Of a stretch of DNA of 64,000 nucleotides, positions 53,794 through 61,959 are shown in pieces. Position 1 is the stretch's first letter, and every line of letters starts with the position of its first letter. Position numbers and translations under genes: made by a program. The DNA is taken from positions 146,615-210,614 of the forward strand of contig JAIBEW010000027.1 in the NCBI GenBank assembly GCA_019459085.1, read 5' to 3'. The notes below the pieces were generated by a model that worked only from the letters and a program-made list of their open reading frames with translations, had not been told where the DNA came from and did not search any database. Source of the stretch: Kaistella sp. Its GTDB lineage: Bacteria; Bacteroidota; Bacteroidia; Flavobacteriales; Weeksellaceae.

Positions 53794-54456
53794 CTAGAAT
53801 TTAAAAGTATTTGCCGGAAAAACTTTATTGACTTCAATTTTATTGATCAGCATCAGGTAGTCGCTGTCTTTTTTTGGAGAAGAAGATTCGATTCGGAATG
53901 GCATCATCAAAGCGCCCACTTTTCTGTAATCGCTGTAATTGAGGACTTCATCTTTTTTATATTCCTTTACAAGCATGTAGTTTTTCGAATCAAAATAATA
54001 AACGGTTTTATTTACATTTTTGGTAAGTTCCACTTTATGGCAATAAACATCGTTCACCTTTTCTTTGCCTAAATATTTTGCCTCGAATCCTTTGTTTTCC
54101 CAGTCGATGAAATCGTTGTCAAAACTTTCCGCCACATAATTGGGATATTCTTGAATTTTATTGGTGGCATAATTCATGGCATAGCCTTTTTTACCGTCGT
54201 ACCCTTCAATGGCGGTTTCTTTTTTGTTGATGGAAATAACGGTTTTGGTGAGATTGGGTCTTTGCTGATAAATTTTGATAGGATAATCATCGTTGACACC
54301 CAAAGTGACATTTCCCTGTAAAACAACGGAGTTCAGAAGCTTCCAATTGGTCAGTCCGCCGGACAATTCAATGTTTTTATCGATGATGTCTTTTGCAGTT
54401 TGTGCAGATACAAAACCGCTCATGATGATGATGAATGTTAAAAATATCTTTTTCAT
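53794..54456 (-). CDS. LolA-like exported protein
   Basis: A 220-residue exported protein: signal peptide KKIFLTFIIIMSGFVSAQ, then a LolA/LolB-like lipid-binding half-barrel pattern (TAKDIIDKNIELSGG, NWKLLNSVVLQGNVTLG, GYDGKKGYAMNY, DVYCHKVELTK, VYYFDSKNYMLVKEYKK). It resembles a group of outer-membrane lipoprotein-sorting-like proteins in Bacteroidota. True LolA function is not implied. A TATATTTG box at 54479-54486 lies 22 nt upstream. Confidence 0.8.
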   Translation of the reverse strand: MKKIFLTFIIIMSGFVSAQTAKDIIDKNIELSGGLTNWKLLNSVVLQGNVTLGVNDDYPIKIYQQRPNLTKTVISINKKETAIEGYDGKKGYAMNYATNKIQEYPNYVAESFDNDFIDWENKGFEAKYLGKEKVNDVYCHKVELTKNVNKTVYYFDSKNYMLVKEYKKDEVLNYSDYRKVGALMMPFRIESSSPKKDSDYLMLINKIEVNKVFPANTFKF

Positions 54457-54478
54457 TAATGCTCGCTGTTTATTTTTT

Positions 54479-54486
54479 CAAATATA
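54479..54486 (-). promoter_or_regulatory. -7 box (TATATTTG) of LolA-like gene
   Basis: A perfect TAnnTTTG on the minus strand, 22 nt before the ATG at 54456. Confidence 0.5.
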
Positions 54487-54560
54487 AACTTTATTTTTTC
54501 ACAGAGGCTCATTCCGGCTTACAAAATACACGGAAAAAAACCCCTGAAACTGATTTTTTA

Positions 54561-55295
54561 TCAGGATTTCCCGCTCAGGATTTTTCTGGCTTTTTCCAGA
54601 TCCTGTGGAACATCAATTCCCACTCCAACAAAGTCGGTTTCAATCATCATGATTTTCATGCCGTACTCCAGATAGCGGATGCATTCAATTTTTTCGGCAA
54701 TTTCCAAAGGTTTCATCGGAAGTTTCGCAAAGTCGAGCAATGCTTTTTTCCGGAATGCATACACACCAACATGCTTGAAATAATCGGTTTTTTCGGAAGT
54801 TTCCCTTGCATACGGAATAACCGAGCGGCTGAAATAAAGTGCAAAACCTTCATGATCGGTAATCACTTTTACATTATTGGGGTTTTCAATTTCTTCTTTT
54901 TCGGTAAGTTTTATTTTAAGCGAAGCGAGGGAAATTTTTTCCTCAGAATCATTCTTAAAAACTGAAATAAGCTGAGCTAACGGTTCGGTTTTCAGGAAAG
55001 GTTCATCGCCCTGAACATTTACCACGATATCACATTCAATATTCTGGACGGCTTCGGCGATGCGGTCGCTTCCAGTTTCGTGAAGACCGGTCATTACGGC
55101 ATTTCCACCTATTCCGGTGATTTCTTCAAAAATAATTTCAGAATCTGTCGCTACAAAAACATCATCAAAAAGTCCGGTTCCCACTACATTTTTATAGGTA
55201 GTAGCGATGACTGTTTTATCACCCAGGATCTGCATAAGTTTTCCGGGGAAACGGCTGGCTTCGTAACGGGCGGGAATAACAGCGATAATCTTCAT
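54561..55295 (-). CDS. kdsB: CMP-Kdo synthetase (3-deoxy-manno-octulosonate cytidylyltransferase)
   Basis: KdsB activates Kdo with CTP for lipid A core assembly. It has 244 residues and motifs [62 protein letters not shown] and [13 protein letters not shown]. kdsA is at 16.0 kb. The left inverted-repeat arm of the four-helix element begins only 11 bp upstream of its ATG, so the element probably separates it from the aminotransferase gene with which it may once have been co-transcribed. Confidence 0.95.
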   Translation of the reverse strand: MKIIAVIPARYEASRFPGKLMQILGDKTVIATTYKNVVGTGLFDDVFVATDSEIIFEEITGIGGNAVMTGLHETGSDRIAEAVQNIECDIVVNVQGDEPFLKTEPLAQLISVFKNDSEEKISLASLKIKLTEKEEIENPNNVKVITDHEGFALYFSRSVIPYARETSEKTDYFKHVGVYAFRKKALLDFAKLPMKPLEIAEKIECIRYLEYGMKIMMIETDFVGVGIDVPQDLEKARKILSGKS

Positions 55296-55305
55296 GGTGT
55301 GATGA

Positions 55306-55700
55306 GTTATGAGTTATAAGTTATGAGTTTTTTGATTTGGCCGTTATAATGATGCTTCTCAGTATTTTTAAAATTTCTAAAGCACTGTTTTTTAATTCTT
55401 CAAATTCTTCCACAGAAATATACTGAGTTTCGTACAGAAGTTCAAGCAGTAGATCGTTTCATCGCATTCCTTTTGAGATATGGACAATTTATGAATGAAA
55501 TCCATTTTACTTTGGGCATTCAAAGCTTCACGGATATTTGCACCAACTGATGTCCCGGAACGGAGAATCTGTTTGGATAAAACATATTCTTTGTTCTCCG
55601 AACTGAATTTTTTGTAAAAATTAACGATTTTAATGGCAAAGTCAAAACTCTTTTTTCCTACGATGCTTTCACTCATAAATTATCACTTATAACTCATAAC
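55306..55700. mobile_element. Element with 15-bp perfect terminal inverted repeats around a four-helix-bundle gene
   Basis: GTTATGAGTTATAAG (55306-55320) and its exact reverse complement (55686-55700) bound a 395-bp segment holding a single four-helix-bundle (S23-type) gene. A shorter arm, TTATGAGT, is repeated inside each end (55321-55328 and near 55671-55678), so the gene's start and restored stop codons lie in the arms. The right arm also supplies the last codons and TGA stop of the aminotransferase gene. No transposase is present; how it moves, if it does, is unknown. Confidence 0.6.
55321..55676 (-). pseudogene. Frameshifted four-helix-bundle (23S rRNA IVP-like) protein
   Basis: The open frame (55392-55676) gives 94 residues: SFDFAIKIVNFYKKF, EYVLSKQILRSGTSVGANIREA and KMDFIHKLSISQKECDETIY, exactly the S23/four-helix-bundle family, then an alien CLNFCTKLSIFLWKNLKN. 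One base is missing after about 55447 (TGG-type codon reduced to TG). In the other frame the family continues as LELLYETQYISVEEFEELKN...EILKILRSIII to a stop at 55321-55323, restoring about 118 residues. It is either a pseudogene or a homopolymer-free assembly error. Confidence 0.85.
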
Positions 55701-56947
55701 AGTTTCTTCAAAGCATTTTCCAACCGTGGCAGCATTTTTTTAATTTCTTCTGCAGATAAACCTCCCGCAGATGCTCGGAACCACGGCATATTCCGGGAAT
55801 TTCCGAAAGCGGAAAAAGGAACAAGCGCAACGCCGGCCTCATTGATTAAGTAAAAAACAAGATCCGAAGAATCCACAATCGGGCTGCCATCGGGTTTTGT
55901 TTTTCCAAGATAATCCAGTTCAATAGTCAGATACAAAGCACCCATCGGCTTAATGCTGTCGACCAGAAAACCTCTCGATTTCATGTCCTGAATTCCGTTG
56001 TGAAGCGATTGTAGACTTTCAGCAATTTTTCCTTTAAAATCATCAACAAATTCATCTGTTTTTGTTGAATTACTCAAAAATACACCAACAGCTTCCTGCT
56101 CCGGTTTGGGCGCCCACGCGCCGATGTGGCCGAGTAACGCCTTCATTTTATCGATAATTTCAGCCGGACCGAAACTCCAGCCTACTCTGATTCCCGTAGC
56201 CGCAAAACATTTGGATGCCCCGTCGATATAAATGGTATAGTCCTTCATTTCCGGAAATAGGGAAACGGGCGTAAAATGCTCTTCGCCAAATGTCAGCATG
56301 GCGTAAATCTGGTCATACAGCAGATAAAGCGGCTTTTCGTTTCCCCCACGTTTTTTATTTTCTTCTATAACGAGTTCACAGATTTCAGTCAGCTGGTCTT
56401 TGGTAAACATTGTTCCCGTGGGATTTAACGGAGAACAGAGGGCAAGAAGCGCTGCACCTTCTAAATGGGGTTTTAAATCTTCGGCATTAGGTAAAAAATT
56501 GTTCGACTGTGAGGTTTCAACTTCAATTTTATCGGCGTGAGTCAGATAAGAATAATGGTTGTTGTTCCACGACGGAATCGGATAAACCACTTTATCGCCT
56601 TCATCTACAATTGTTTTGAAAGCAGCGTAAATTAACGGTCTTGAACCGCCTGCCACTAAAATTTCATCGGTTGAATAATCAAGATTCCAGCGGTTTTTTA
56701 AGTCTTTGGAAACCGCTTTTCTTAATGATAACAGTCCGTTTGCAGGCGGATAATTTGTGAGGTTATTTTGATAGGCTTTCTTAATCTCGTCTTTCAGAAG
56801 CGCCGGAATCGGATAAATGTCGGAATCGAGATCGCCAATCGTAAGATTAGCAATTTCGGCACCCTGCATTTTCATTTCATTGACCTGATTTCCTATTTTA
56901 ATGATTTCTGAACCGATGAGGTTGTGGGCAAGCTTTGATGTTTTCAT
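55694..56947 (-). CDS. Class I/II pyridoxal-phosphate aminotransferase
   Basis: A 417-residue aminotransferase. It has GDLDSDIYPIPALLKDEI, VAGGSRPLIYAAFKTIVDEGDKVVYPIPSW, the PLP Asn in SPLNPTGTMFTKDQL, YDQIYAML and the Schiff-base Lys in IDGASKCFAATGIRVGW. The WFRASAGGLSAEEIKKMLPRLE tail is also conserved. It is of the aspartate-aminotransferase-like subgroup; the specific amino acid is unknown. The last codons and TGA stop lie in the right arm of the inverted-repeat element, which may have replaced a few native C-terminal residues. Confidence 0.9.
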   Translation of the reverse strand: MKTSKLAHNLIGSEIIKIGNQVNEMKMQGAEIANLTIGDLDSDIYPIPALLKDEIKKAYQNNLTNYPPANGLLSLRKAVSKDLKNRWNLDYSTDEILVAGGSRPLIYAAFKTIVDEGDKVVYPIPSWNNNHYSYLTHADKIEVETSQSNNFLPNAEDLKPHLEGAALLALCSPLNPTGTMFTKDQLTEICELVIEENKKRGGNEKPLYLLYDQIYAMLTFGEEHFTPVSLFPEMKDYTIYIDGASKCFAATGIRVGWSFGPAEIIDKMKALLGHIGAWAPKPEQEAVGVFLSNSTKTDEFVDDFKGKIAESLQSLHNGIQDMKSRGFLVDSIKPMGALYLTIELDYLGKTKPDGSPIVDSSDLVFYLINEAGVALVPFSAFGNSRNMPWFRASAGGLSAEEIKKMLPRLENALKKLL

Positions 56948-57000
56948 TTGATCAGTCGTTAAGCCTTCAGGATTTTAAAAAACCTCGAAGATCTGGTTAA

Positions 57001-58719
57001 TTAAAGTTTTAAATCAGCTTTTACCTGTTGGATTTTCTGATCCAGAATCAAAAGTTTTTCCTTGAATTCCTCTTCAGAAGAGACGGAATCTTTTACAGAA
57101 ACATAAAATTTAATTTTCGGTTCCGTACCGGAAGGCCTTACACAAACCTTCGTGCCGTCTTCGGTATAATAAATCAGAACATTGGATTTAGGAATATCAT
57201 CCATCACCGATTTTTTGTTTTCTTTGAGATACAGGCAAGTCTGTTCCTGAAAATCTTTCACTTCGGCAACCGGCGATCCTGCAATTTCTTTGGGTGGATT
57301 TTCGCGGAAATCTTTCATCATCTGTTGAATCTGACCAGCGCCTTCTCTCCCTTTTTTTGTAACATTGATGAGTCCTTCATAGTACATTCCGACCTCTTTG
57401 TAAATATCGATCAGATACTGATACAAGGTTCTGTTGTTGGCTTTACACCACGCGGCAATTTCGCAGGCCAGCAAAATGGAGCCACACGAATCTTTATCGC
57501 GCACAAAATCTCCGGTCATAAACCCAAAACTCTCTTCACCACCGCAGATGAATTTATCCTCTCCTTCAAAATCCCGGATCATTTTACCGATCCATTTAAA
57601 TCCGGTGAGTCCCACTTTGCAGTCGACCCCGAATTTTTCAGCAATATCAAAGAAAACGTCAGAAGTGACAATCGTTGAGCCAATAAATTCTTTTCCGGTG
57701 ATTCTTCCGGCTTTTTTCCACTGGTCGAGAATGTAATAAGTCAGAATGGTGTTGCACTGGTTGCCGTTCAGGAGCTGCATTTCGCCTTCCAGATTACGCA
57801 CCGCAATTCCGAGTCGGTCGCCATCGGGATCGGTTCCGATAACAATGTCGCCATTCGTGATCCTAGCTAAATCAATAGCCATTTCCAAGGCTGCAGGTTC
57901 TTCCGGATTTGGAGAAGCTACCGTCGGGAAATTTCCGCTCGGAATCATCTGTTCACGAACGAGATCAATTTTTGTGAATCCTGCTTTTTTTAAAGCCTGC
58001 GGAACTGTTGTATAAGTGGTTCCGTGAATGGAGGTGAAAACGATATTCAGGTTATCGTACCCTGTTTTATCTTTCTGATAAAGGGAATTTTCGATACAGG
58101 CATCAATATACACTTCATCCTGCTCCTCCCCAATCCATTCGATCAGATCATCGTTTCCGCTGAATTTTATTTCGTCGAATTTCACGGAATATACTTCCTT
58201 AATAATCAAATCATCGTGAGGCGGAACAATCTGCGCTCCGTCATTCCAATACACTTTGTAACCATTGTATTCAGGCGGATTGTGGGAAGCGGTTAAAACG
58301 ATTCCGGCGTTACATTTTTTATCGCGCACGGTAAACGAAAGTTCCGGCGTCGGACGGTGTTCTTTGAAAAGCAGCACGTGAATTCCGTTGGCGGTGAGTA
58401 CATCTGCACACATTTTCCCAAATTCTCTGGAATTGTTCCGCACATCATAAGCTATCGCGACTTTGATTTTTTCTCCGGGAAACTGGGAATGAAGATAATT
58501 CGCCAAACCCTGCGTCGCCTGTCCGAGCGTGTATTTGTTGAGACGGTTGGTTCCCACGCCCATAATTCCGCGCATTCCGCCGGTACCGAATTCGAGTTCC
58601 CGGTAAAAAGAGTCCTCAAGTTCATCGGAATTGGTGTCGATCCATTGCTGAACCGTATTTTTTGTTTCTGTATCGAAAGTATCGGTAAGCCAGAGTTTTG
58701 CTTTTTCTAAGGTAGTCAT
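57001..58719 (-). CDS. Phosphohexomutase (phosphoglucomutase/phosphomannomutase family)
   Basis: A 572-residue alpha-D-phosphohexomutase. The catalytic phosphoserine loop is GIVLTASHNPPEYNGYKVYW, the Mg loop is GTDPDGDRLGIAV, the sugar-binding loop is GGEESFGFMTGDFVRDKD, and the phosphate-binding loop is VRPSGTEPKIKFY. The N-terminus FGTGGMRGIMGVG is typical of the long PgcA-like form. It interconverts glucose 1- and 6-phosphate or the mannose equivalents. It is monocistronic. Confidence 0.94.
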   Translation of the reverse strand: MTTLEKAKLWLTDTFDTETKNTVQQWIDTNSDELEDSFYRELEFGTGGMRGIMGVGTNRLNKYTLGQATQGLANYLHSQFPGEKIKVAIAYDVRNNSREFGKMCADVLTANGIHVLLFKEHRPTPELSFTVRDKKCNAGIVLTASHNPPEYNGYKVYWNDGAQIVPPHDDLIIKEVYSVKFDEIKFSGNDDLIEWIGEEQDEVYIDACIENSLYQKDKTGYDNLNIVFTSIHGTTYTTVPQALKKAGFTKIDLVREQMIPSGNFPTVASPNPEEPAALEMAIDLARITNGDIVIGTDPDGDRLGIAVRNLEGEMQLLNGNQCNTILTYYILDQWKKAGRITGKEFIGSTIVTSDVFFDIAEKFGVDCKVGLTGFKWIGKMIRDFEGEDKFICGGEESFGFMTGDFVRDKDSCGSILLACEIAAWCKANNRTLYQYLIDIYKEVGMYYEGLINVTKKGREGAGQIQQMMKDFRENPPKEIAGSPVAEVKDFQEQTCLYLKENKKSVMDDIPKSNVLIYYTEDGTKVCVRPSGTEPKIKFYVSVKDSVSSEEEFKEKLLILDQKIQQVKADLKL

Positions 58720-58768
58720 GGTTGGTTATTTATGGTCGTTTGACTTGATGAATTTGATTGGAATTGAG

Positions 58769-59473
58769 TTACTCCAGTTTTTTATTCTGAACATTCGCAT
58801 CTTTTCCGATTTTGAAAGCCCGGATTGGGTCGTTATAATACACCAGTTTTGAGGTATTGTTTACGCTGCCTTTTAAAGAATCCTTCACATTTACTTCCGC
58901 ATAATTTTCGTTTTTGGAGTCGATAGTTAAGTTTTCCATGATAAAATAGGGCGCGATAAGACTTGCGGTGTCTGAGATTTTCAGAAATGCGTTTTTTGTT
59001 TTCCCCGAAAAATTCGCGCGGCTTTTCTCCGTCATTTCCACTTCTGCCAGTCTGGAATTTACTGAACCAATAAATTTAGCATTATTTTTTAAATTCAGTC
59101 TGAAATGATCCGTTTTTATTTCGCTCGAAATGTTCATTTCAACAGCATCTGAAAGATTCACTTTTTCTAAACTGTATTTCGAATAAATCGTGATGTTGTA
59201 GAAATCCACCCCATTTGTAGGCCGTCTTTCTTCGATTGTGAGGGTTTTATCCTTCACTTTGATTTTCAGGTTATCTAAAATATTCGGATAGGTTTCAACA
59301 TTTACAAAACTTTTTGGAGAATGAATATAAAACACCCGGAATTTCCCGTCGAGGTTGAGGTTAACAAATTCTTCCACTTCAATATCCCTGCTCTGAATAT
59401 CACCTTTAGGAGAGATTTTTCCGCAGGAAAAAAAGGTTAACAATAAGAAAACATACAAAAAATTCTTCATCAA
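58769..59473 (-). CDS. GIN-domain (DUF2807) lipoprotein
   Basis: A 234-residue exported protein with lipobox-type signal KNFLYVFLLLTFFSC. The mature part is a GIN domain (DUF2807), built of repeated short beta-strands: RDIEVEEFVNLNLDGKFRVFYIH, then KVNLSDAVEMNISSEI, HFRLNLKNNAKFIG and SRANFSGKTKNAFLKISDTASLIAPYF. The family is frequent in Bacteroidota and is thought to be a surface or periplasmic adhesin-like fold; no role is proven. It lies downstream of the GT2 gene on the same strand, 92 bp away. Confidence 0.87.
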   Translation of the reverse strand: MMKNFLYVFLLLTFFSCGKISPKGDIQSRDIEVEEFVNLNLDGKFRVFYIHSPKSFVNVETYPNILDNLKIKVKDKTLTIEERRPTNGVDFYNITIYSKYSLEKVNLSDAVEMNISSEIKTDHFRLNLKNNAKFIGSVNSRLAEVEMTEKSRANFSGKTKNAFLKISDTASLIAPYFIMENLTIDSKNENYAEVNVKDSLKGSVNNTSKLVYYNDPIRAFKIGKDANVQNKKLE

Positions 59474-59565
59474 TTTTAATTTTATGAAACTGCAGCTGAG
59501 AATGGAGTTGAAAACAGTTCGGAAATATCCTGAAATTTCTGAATAATCTACGGGATTATTTTATG

Positions 59566-60516
59566 TTAAATTATTTCATCAATATTGTAATTTTTGTGTT
59601 CACGGGTGGTGCGGATCATCATTTCGCCCAGGAAACCGGCTATAAAAAGAAGTGTTCCAAGCACCATCATGATTAAAGCGATAAAGAACCAGGCATTATC
59701 CGTTAGCAGATGTCCGTAAATTCCTCGCGAAACATCGATTAATTTTGAAATTCCGAGCCAGAGCGCCGAAAGAAATCCGATGATGAACATGACGGTTCCT
59801 GCCGCGCCGAAAAAATGCATCGGTCGTCCACCAAAACGGCTCACAAACCAAAGCGTTACGAGATCGAGGAATCCACGCACAAATCTTTCGGTTCCGAATT
59901 TTGAGGTTCCGTAAGGTCTTGCCTGATGCTGAACCTCTTTTTCCGTGATTTTTCTGAAACCCGCATTCGCCGCCAATACCGGAATATAACGGTGCATATC
60001 TCCGTACACGTCGATGGATTTTACGACCTGTTTTTTATACGCTTTCAGGCCGCAGTTGAAATCGTGAAGTTCTACTCCTGAAACTTTTCTTGCCGCAGAA
60101 TTGAAGAGTTTTGAAGGCAGGTTTTTGGTCATTATATTGTCGTACCGTTTCTTTTTCCAGCCCGAAACAATATCGTAGTTTTCTTCCTTTATCATTTGAT
60201 AGAGTTCCGGAATTTCCTCCGGAAAGTCCTGTAAATCGGCATCCATTGTAATCACCACTTCTCCATTGGCTTTTTCAAAAGCAGCGTGAAGCGCCTGAGA
60301 TTTCCCGTAATTTCGGGAAAATTTAATGCCGTGAATCTGCTGATGCTGCACTTTCAGATTCTCGATGATGCTCCAGGACAGGTCGGTACTTCCGTCATCA
60401 ACAAACCAGATTTCATAAGTAAGTTTTGCAGTGTTGCAAACGCTGTCGATTCTTGAAAAAAGTTCTTCCAGAGATTCTTCTTCGTTGAGTAAAGGGATGA
60501 TTATGGATAAATTCAT
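59566..60516 (-). CDS. GT2-family glycosyltransferase with C-terminal membrane helices
   Basis: A 316-residue polyprenyl-phosphate-sugar type GT2 enzyme. The nucleotide-sugar motif is LSIIIPLLNEEESLEELFSRID, the acidic DVDDGST-like region is IWFVDDGSTDLS, and the metal motif is TMDADLQDFPEEI. The active HDFNCGLKAYKK segment follows. Two hydrophobic helices near residues 230-255 and 270-300 anchor it to the membrane. It resembles DPM1/ArnC-like synthases making lipid-linked mannose or glucose, but the sugar is not known. The DUF4199 gene precedes it by 17 bp in the same operon. Confidence 0.9.
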   Translation of the reverse strand: MNLSIIIPLLNEEESLEELFSRIDSVCNTAKLTYEIWFVDDGSTDLSWSIIENLKVQHQQIHGIKFSRNYGKSQALHAAFEKANGEVVITMDADLQDFPEEIPELYQMIKEENYDIVSGWKKKRYDNIMTKNLPSKLFNSAARKVSGVELHDFNCGLKAYKKQVVKSIDVYGDMHRYIPVLAANAGFRKITEKEVQHQARPYGTSKFGTERFVRGFLDLVTLWFVSRFGGRPMHFFGAAGTVMFIIGFLSALWLGISKLIDVSRGIYGHLLTDNAWFFIALIMMVLGTLLFIAGFLGEMMIRTTREHKNYNIDEII

Positions 60517-60533
60517 TTATTTAAAAAAAGTAA

Positions 60534-61109
60534 TTATTTTGCACTTCTGCTTCGGAAAAATGCCCCGAAAAACAGCGATAAAATTAGGTAAAAAATCAGG
60601 ATTGCAGCAAAATATGCCGAAAAATGACTGGCCGTGAGCATGTCTTTGTTTTTAATGCGTTCCGGAGTAAAACTCTGAAGCCTTTCCTGATATTTCTGTT
60701 CCAGTTCCTGAATGTCCTGATCTTTAGCAAGAATTTTTTTAGCCTTCACGTATTCATTGGTGAGTTCAGATTTCTGACGTTCAACATACTGATAGTTCAG
60801 TAGATCCTTCGCGCCTTTATCAATAAAATTCAGAAAAACAAAGATGGTTACAATAGAAAGAAAACCACCGATAAACATTGGCATAAAGGCTCTGGAAAAG
60901 GCTTCTTTAAAATTAATCACTCCTTTTTCTTTCCAGAAAGTTCTGACGGAAATAAAAGCGAAAATGCAGTATAATACCGGCAGCAGAAATGCATTCATCA
61001 TAAGGGAAGTATTGAAATAACTCACTCCGCTGATAAAATACACCGTAAAAAAAATTAACATCGTGATTATGAAGAGTATAATACCCAATGTTACAGGATT
61101 TTTTGACAT
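60534..61109 (-). CDS. DUF4199 membrane protein
   Basis: A 191-residue protein with four hydrophobic segments (about residues 8-28, 35-55, 75-95 and 160-185) and a central charged helix (NYQYVERQKSELTNEYVKAKKIL). This is the DUF4199 layout, found next to GT2 genes in many Bacteroidota, suggesting partnership. It is the first gene of an operon with the GT2. It is divergent from the SRP RNA gene. Confidence 0.85.
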   Translation of the reverse strand: MSKNPVTLGIILFIITMLIFFTVYFISGVSYFNTSLMMNAFLLPVLYCIFAFISVRTFWKEKGVINFKEAFSRAFMPMFIGGFLSIVTIFVFLNFIDKGAKDLLNYQYVERQKSELTNEYVKAKKILAKDQDIQELEQKYQERLQSFTPERIKNKDMLTASHFSAYFAAILIFYLILSLFFGAFFRSRSAK

Positions 61110-61145
61110 AAATTAAATTTTATTTTCAGATTTTACTAATTTTTG

Positions 61146-61153
61146 TATATTTG
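61146..61153 (+). promoter_or_regulatory. -7 box (TATATTTG) of ffs
   Basis: A perfect TAnnTTTG on the plus strand ending 4 nt before the GGCAAG that opens the SRP RNA stem, consistent with transcription starting at or next to that base. Confidence 0.7.
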
Positions 61154-61157
61154 CACC

Positions 61158-61250
61158 GGCAAGTCCTACACAACCAGCTCCTGTGACCCCTCCAGGGTGG
61201 GAACGCAGCAAAGGTAAACGGTTGTAGCGGTGTGATGTAGATCGCTTGCC
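61158..61250 (+). ncRNA. ffs: Signal recognition particle RNA (4.5S, small bacterial type)
   Basis: About 93 nt of noncoding RNA forming one long hairpin: GGCAAG pairs with CTTGCC at the ends, CTACAC with GTGTGATGTAG, and ACAACC with GGTTGT. The apical part has GTGACCCC ... GGGTGGGAACGCAGCAAAGG, equivalent to the GGTCAGG/GGAAGCAGC symmetric loop bound by Ffh. A T-run (seven T after the last stem base) terminates it. A promoter box lies 4 nt upstream. The apical loop sequence is not the usual GGAA tetraloop; see findings. Confidence 0.85.
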
Positions 61251-61262
61251 ATTTTTTTATGC

Positions 61263-61943
61263 CTAAATTTCAAAGGTTTCTCCCAGGTTAGGCAACACCA
61301 ACTCCACTCCTTTTTCCTCAAAACGTTTTTTGGCTTCTGCATGATCGATTTTGATCGGAGAGAAAGTATCAAAATGACATCCTATTACTTTTTTTGTTTT
61401 TAAAAGTTCGGAAGCTGCAAAACTGGCCTTTCTTGCGCACATGGTGTAGTGTGCACCGATCGGAAGAATAGCGAGATCGATATTTCCGAAAAGCCGTGGA
61501 AACATTTCCATATCTGCTATCACACCGGTATCGCCGGCTAAATAGACGTTTTTTCCGGGAAATCTGAAAATGTAACCACAAGGTTCACCGCCATAAGTTC
61601 CGTCGGGAAACGAGCTTGTATGACTGGCTGGAACCATCGATATTTTCAGATCATCAAATTTTGCAGAACCGCCGAAATTGATGTCGATGGAATTCGGATG
61701 CCCGAAATAGCCGCAGATCTCCGGCTGTGCGATCATTTGCGCGTCGGGATGATTTTGCAGGACTTCTTTCACATCAGCAGTATGATCGCCGTGGGCATGC
61801 GTAATCAGGACATAATCAATTTTCTGAGCAGCAATGTCGAAACCGGAATGTGCTTTTCCAAAATTATAAAAAGGGTCGCTTAAGATATTTTTTTCTTTGT
61901 ACGTGAACAAAAAACAGTTTTGTCCGAGGTATTGTATTTTCAT
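61263..61943 (-). CDS. Metallo-beta-lactamase-fold hydrolase (UPF0173 type)
   Basis: A 226-residue MBL-fold protein. The zinc motif is HAHGDHTADVKE (about 51-62), with further His in VPASHTSSFPDG and CHFDTFSP near residue 190, and Asp in LAGDTGVIADMEMFPRLFG. It is typical of the UPF0173 metal-dependent hydrolase group, whose substrate is not known. It lies downstream of menA on the same strand, 16 bp away, and probably belongs to the menB-menA-MBL group. Confidence 0.9.
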   Translation of the reverse strand: MKIQYLGQNCFLFTYKEKNILSDPFYNFGKAHSGFDIAAQKIDYVLITHAHGDHTADVKEVLQNHPDAQMIAQPEICGYFGHPNSIDINFGGSAKFDDLKISMVPASHTSSFPDGTYGGEPCGYIFRFPGKNVYLAGDTGVIADMEMFPRLFGNIDLAILPIGAHYTMCARKASFAASELLKTKKVIGCHFDTFSPIKIDHAEAKKRFEEKGVELVLPNLGETFEI

Positions 61944-61959
61944 TTTTTCAAAATTTTAA

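Noticed and set aside
57028..57678. 216-residue open frame antisense to the phosphohexomutase gene
   Set aside because: Shadow frame; Phe/Arg/Asn-rich with no family resemblance.
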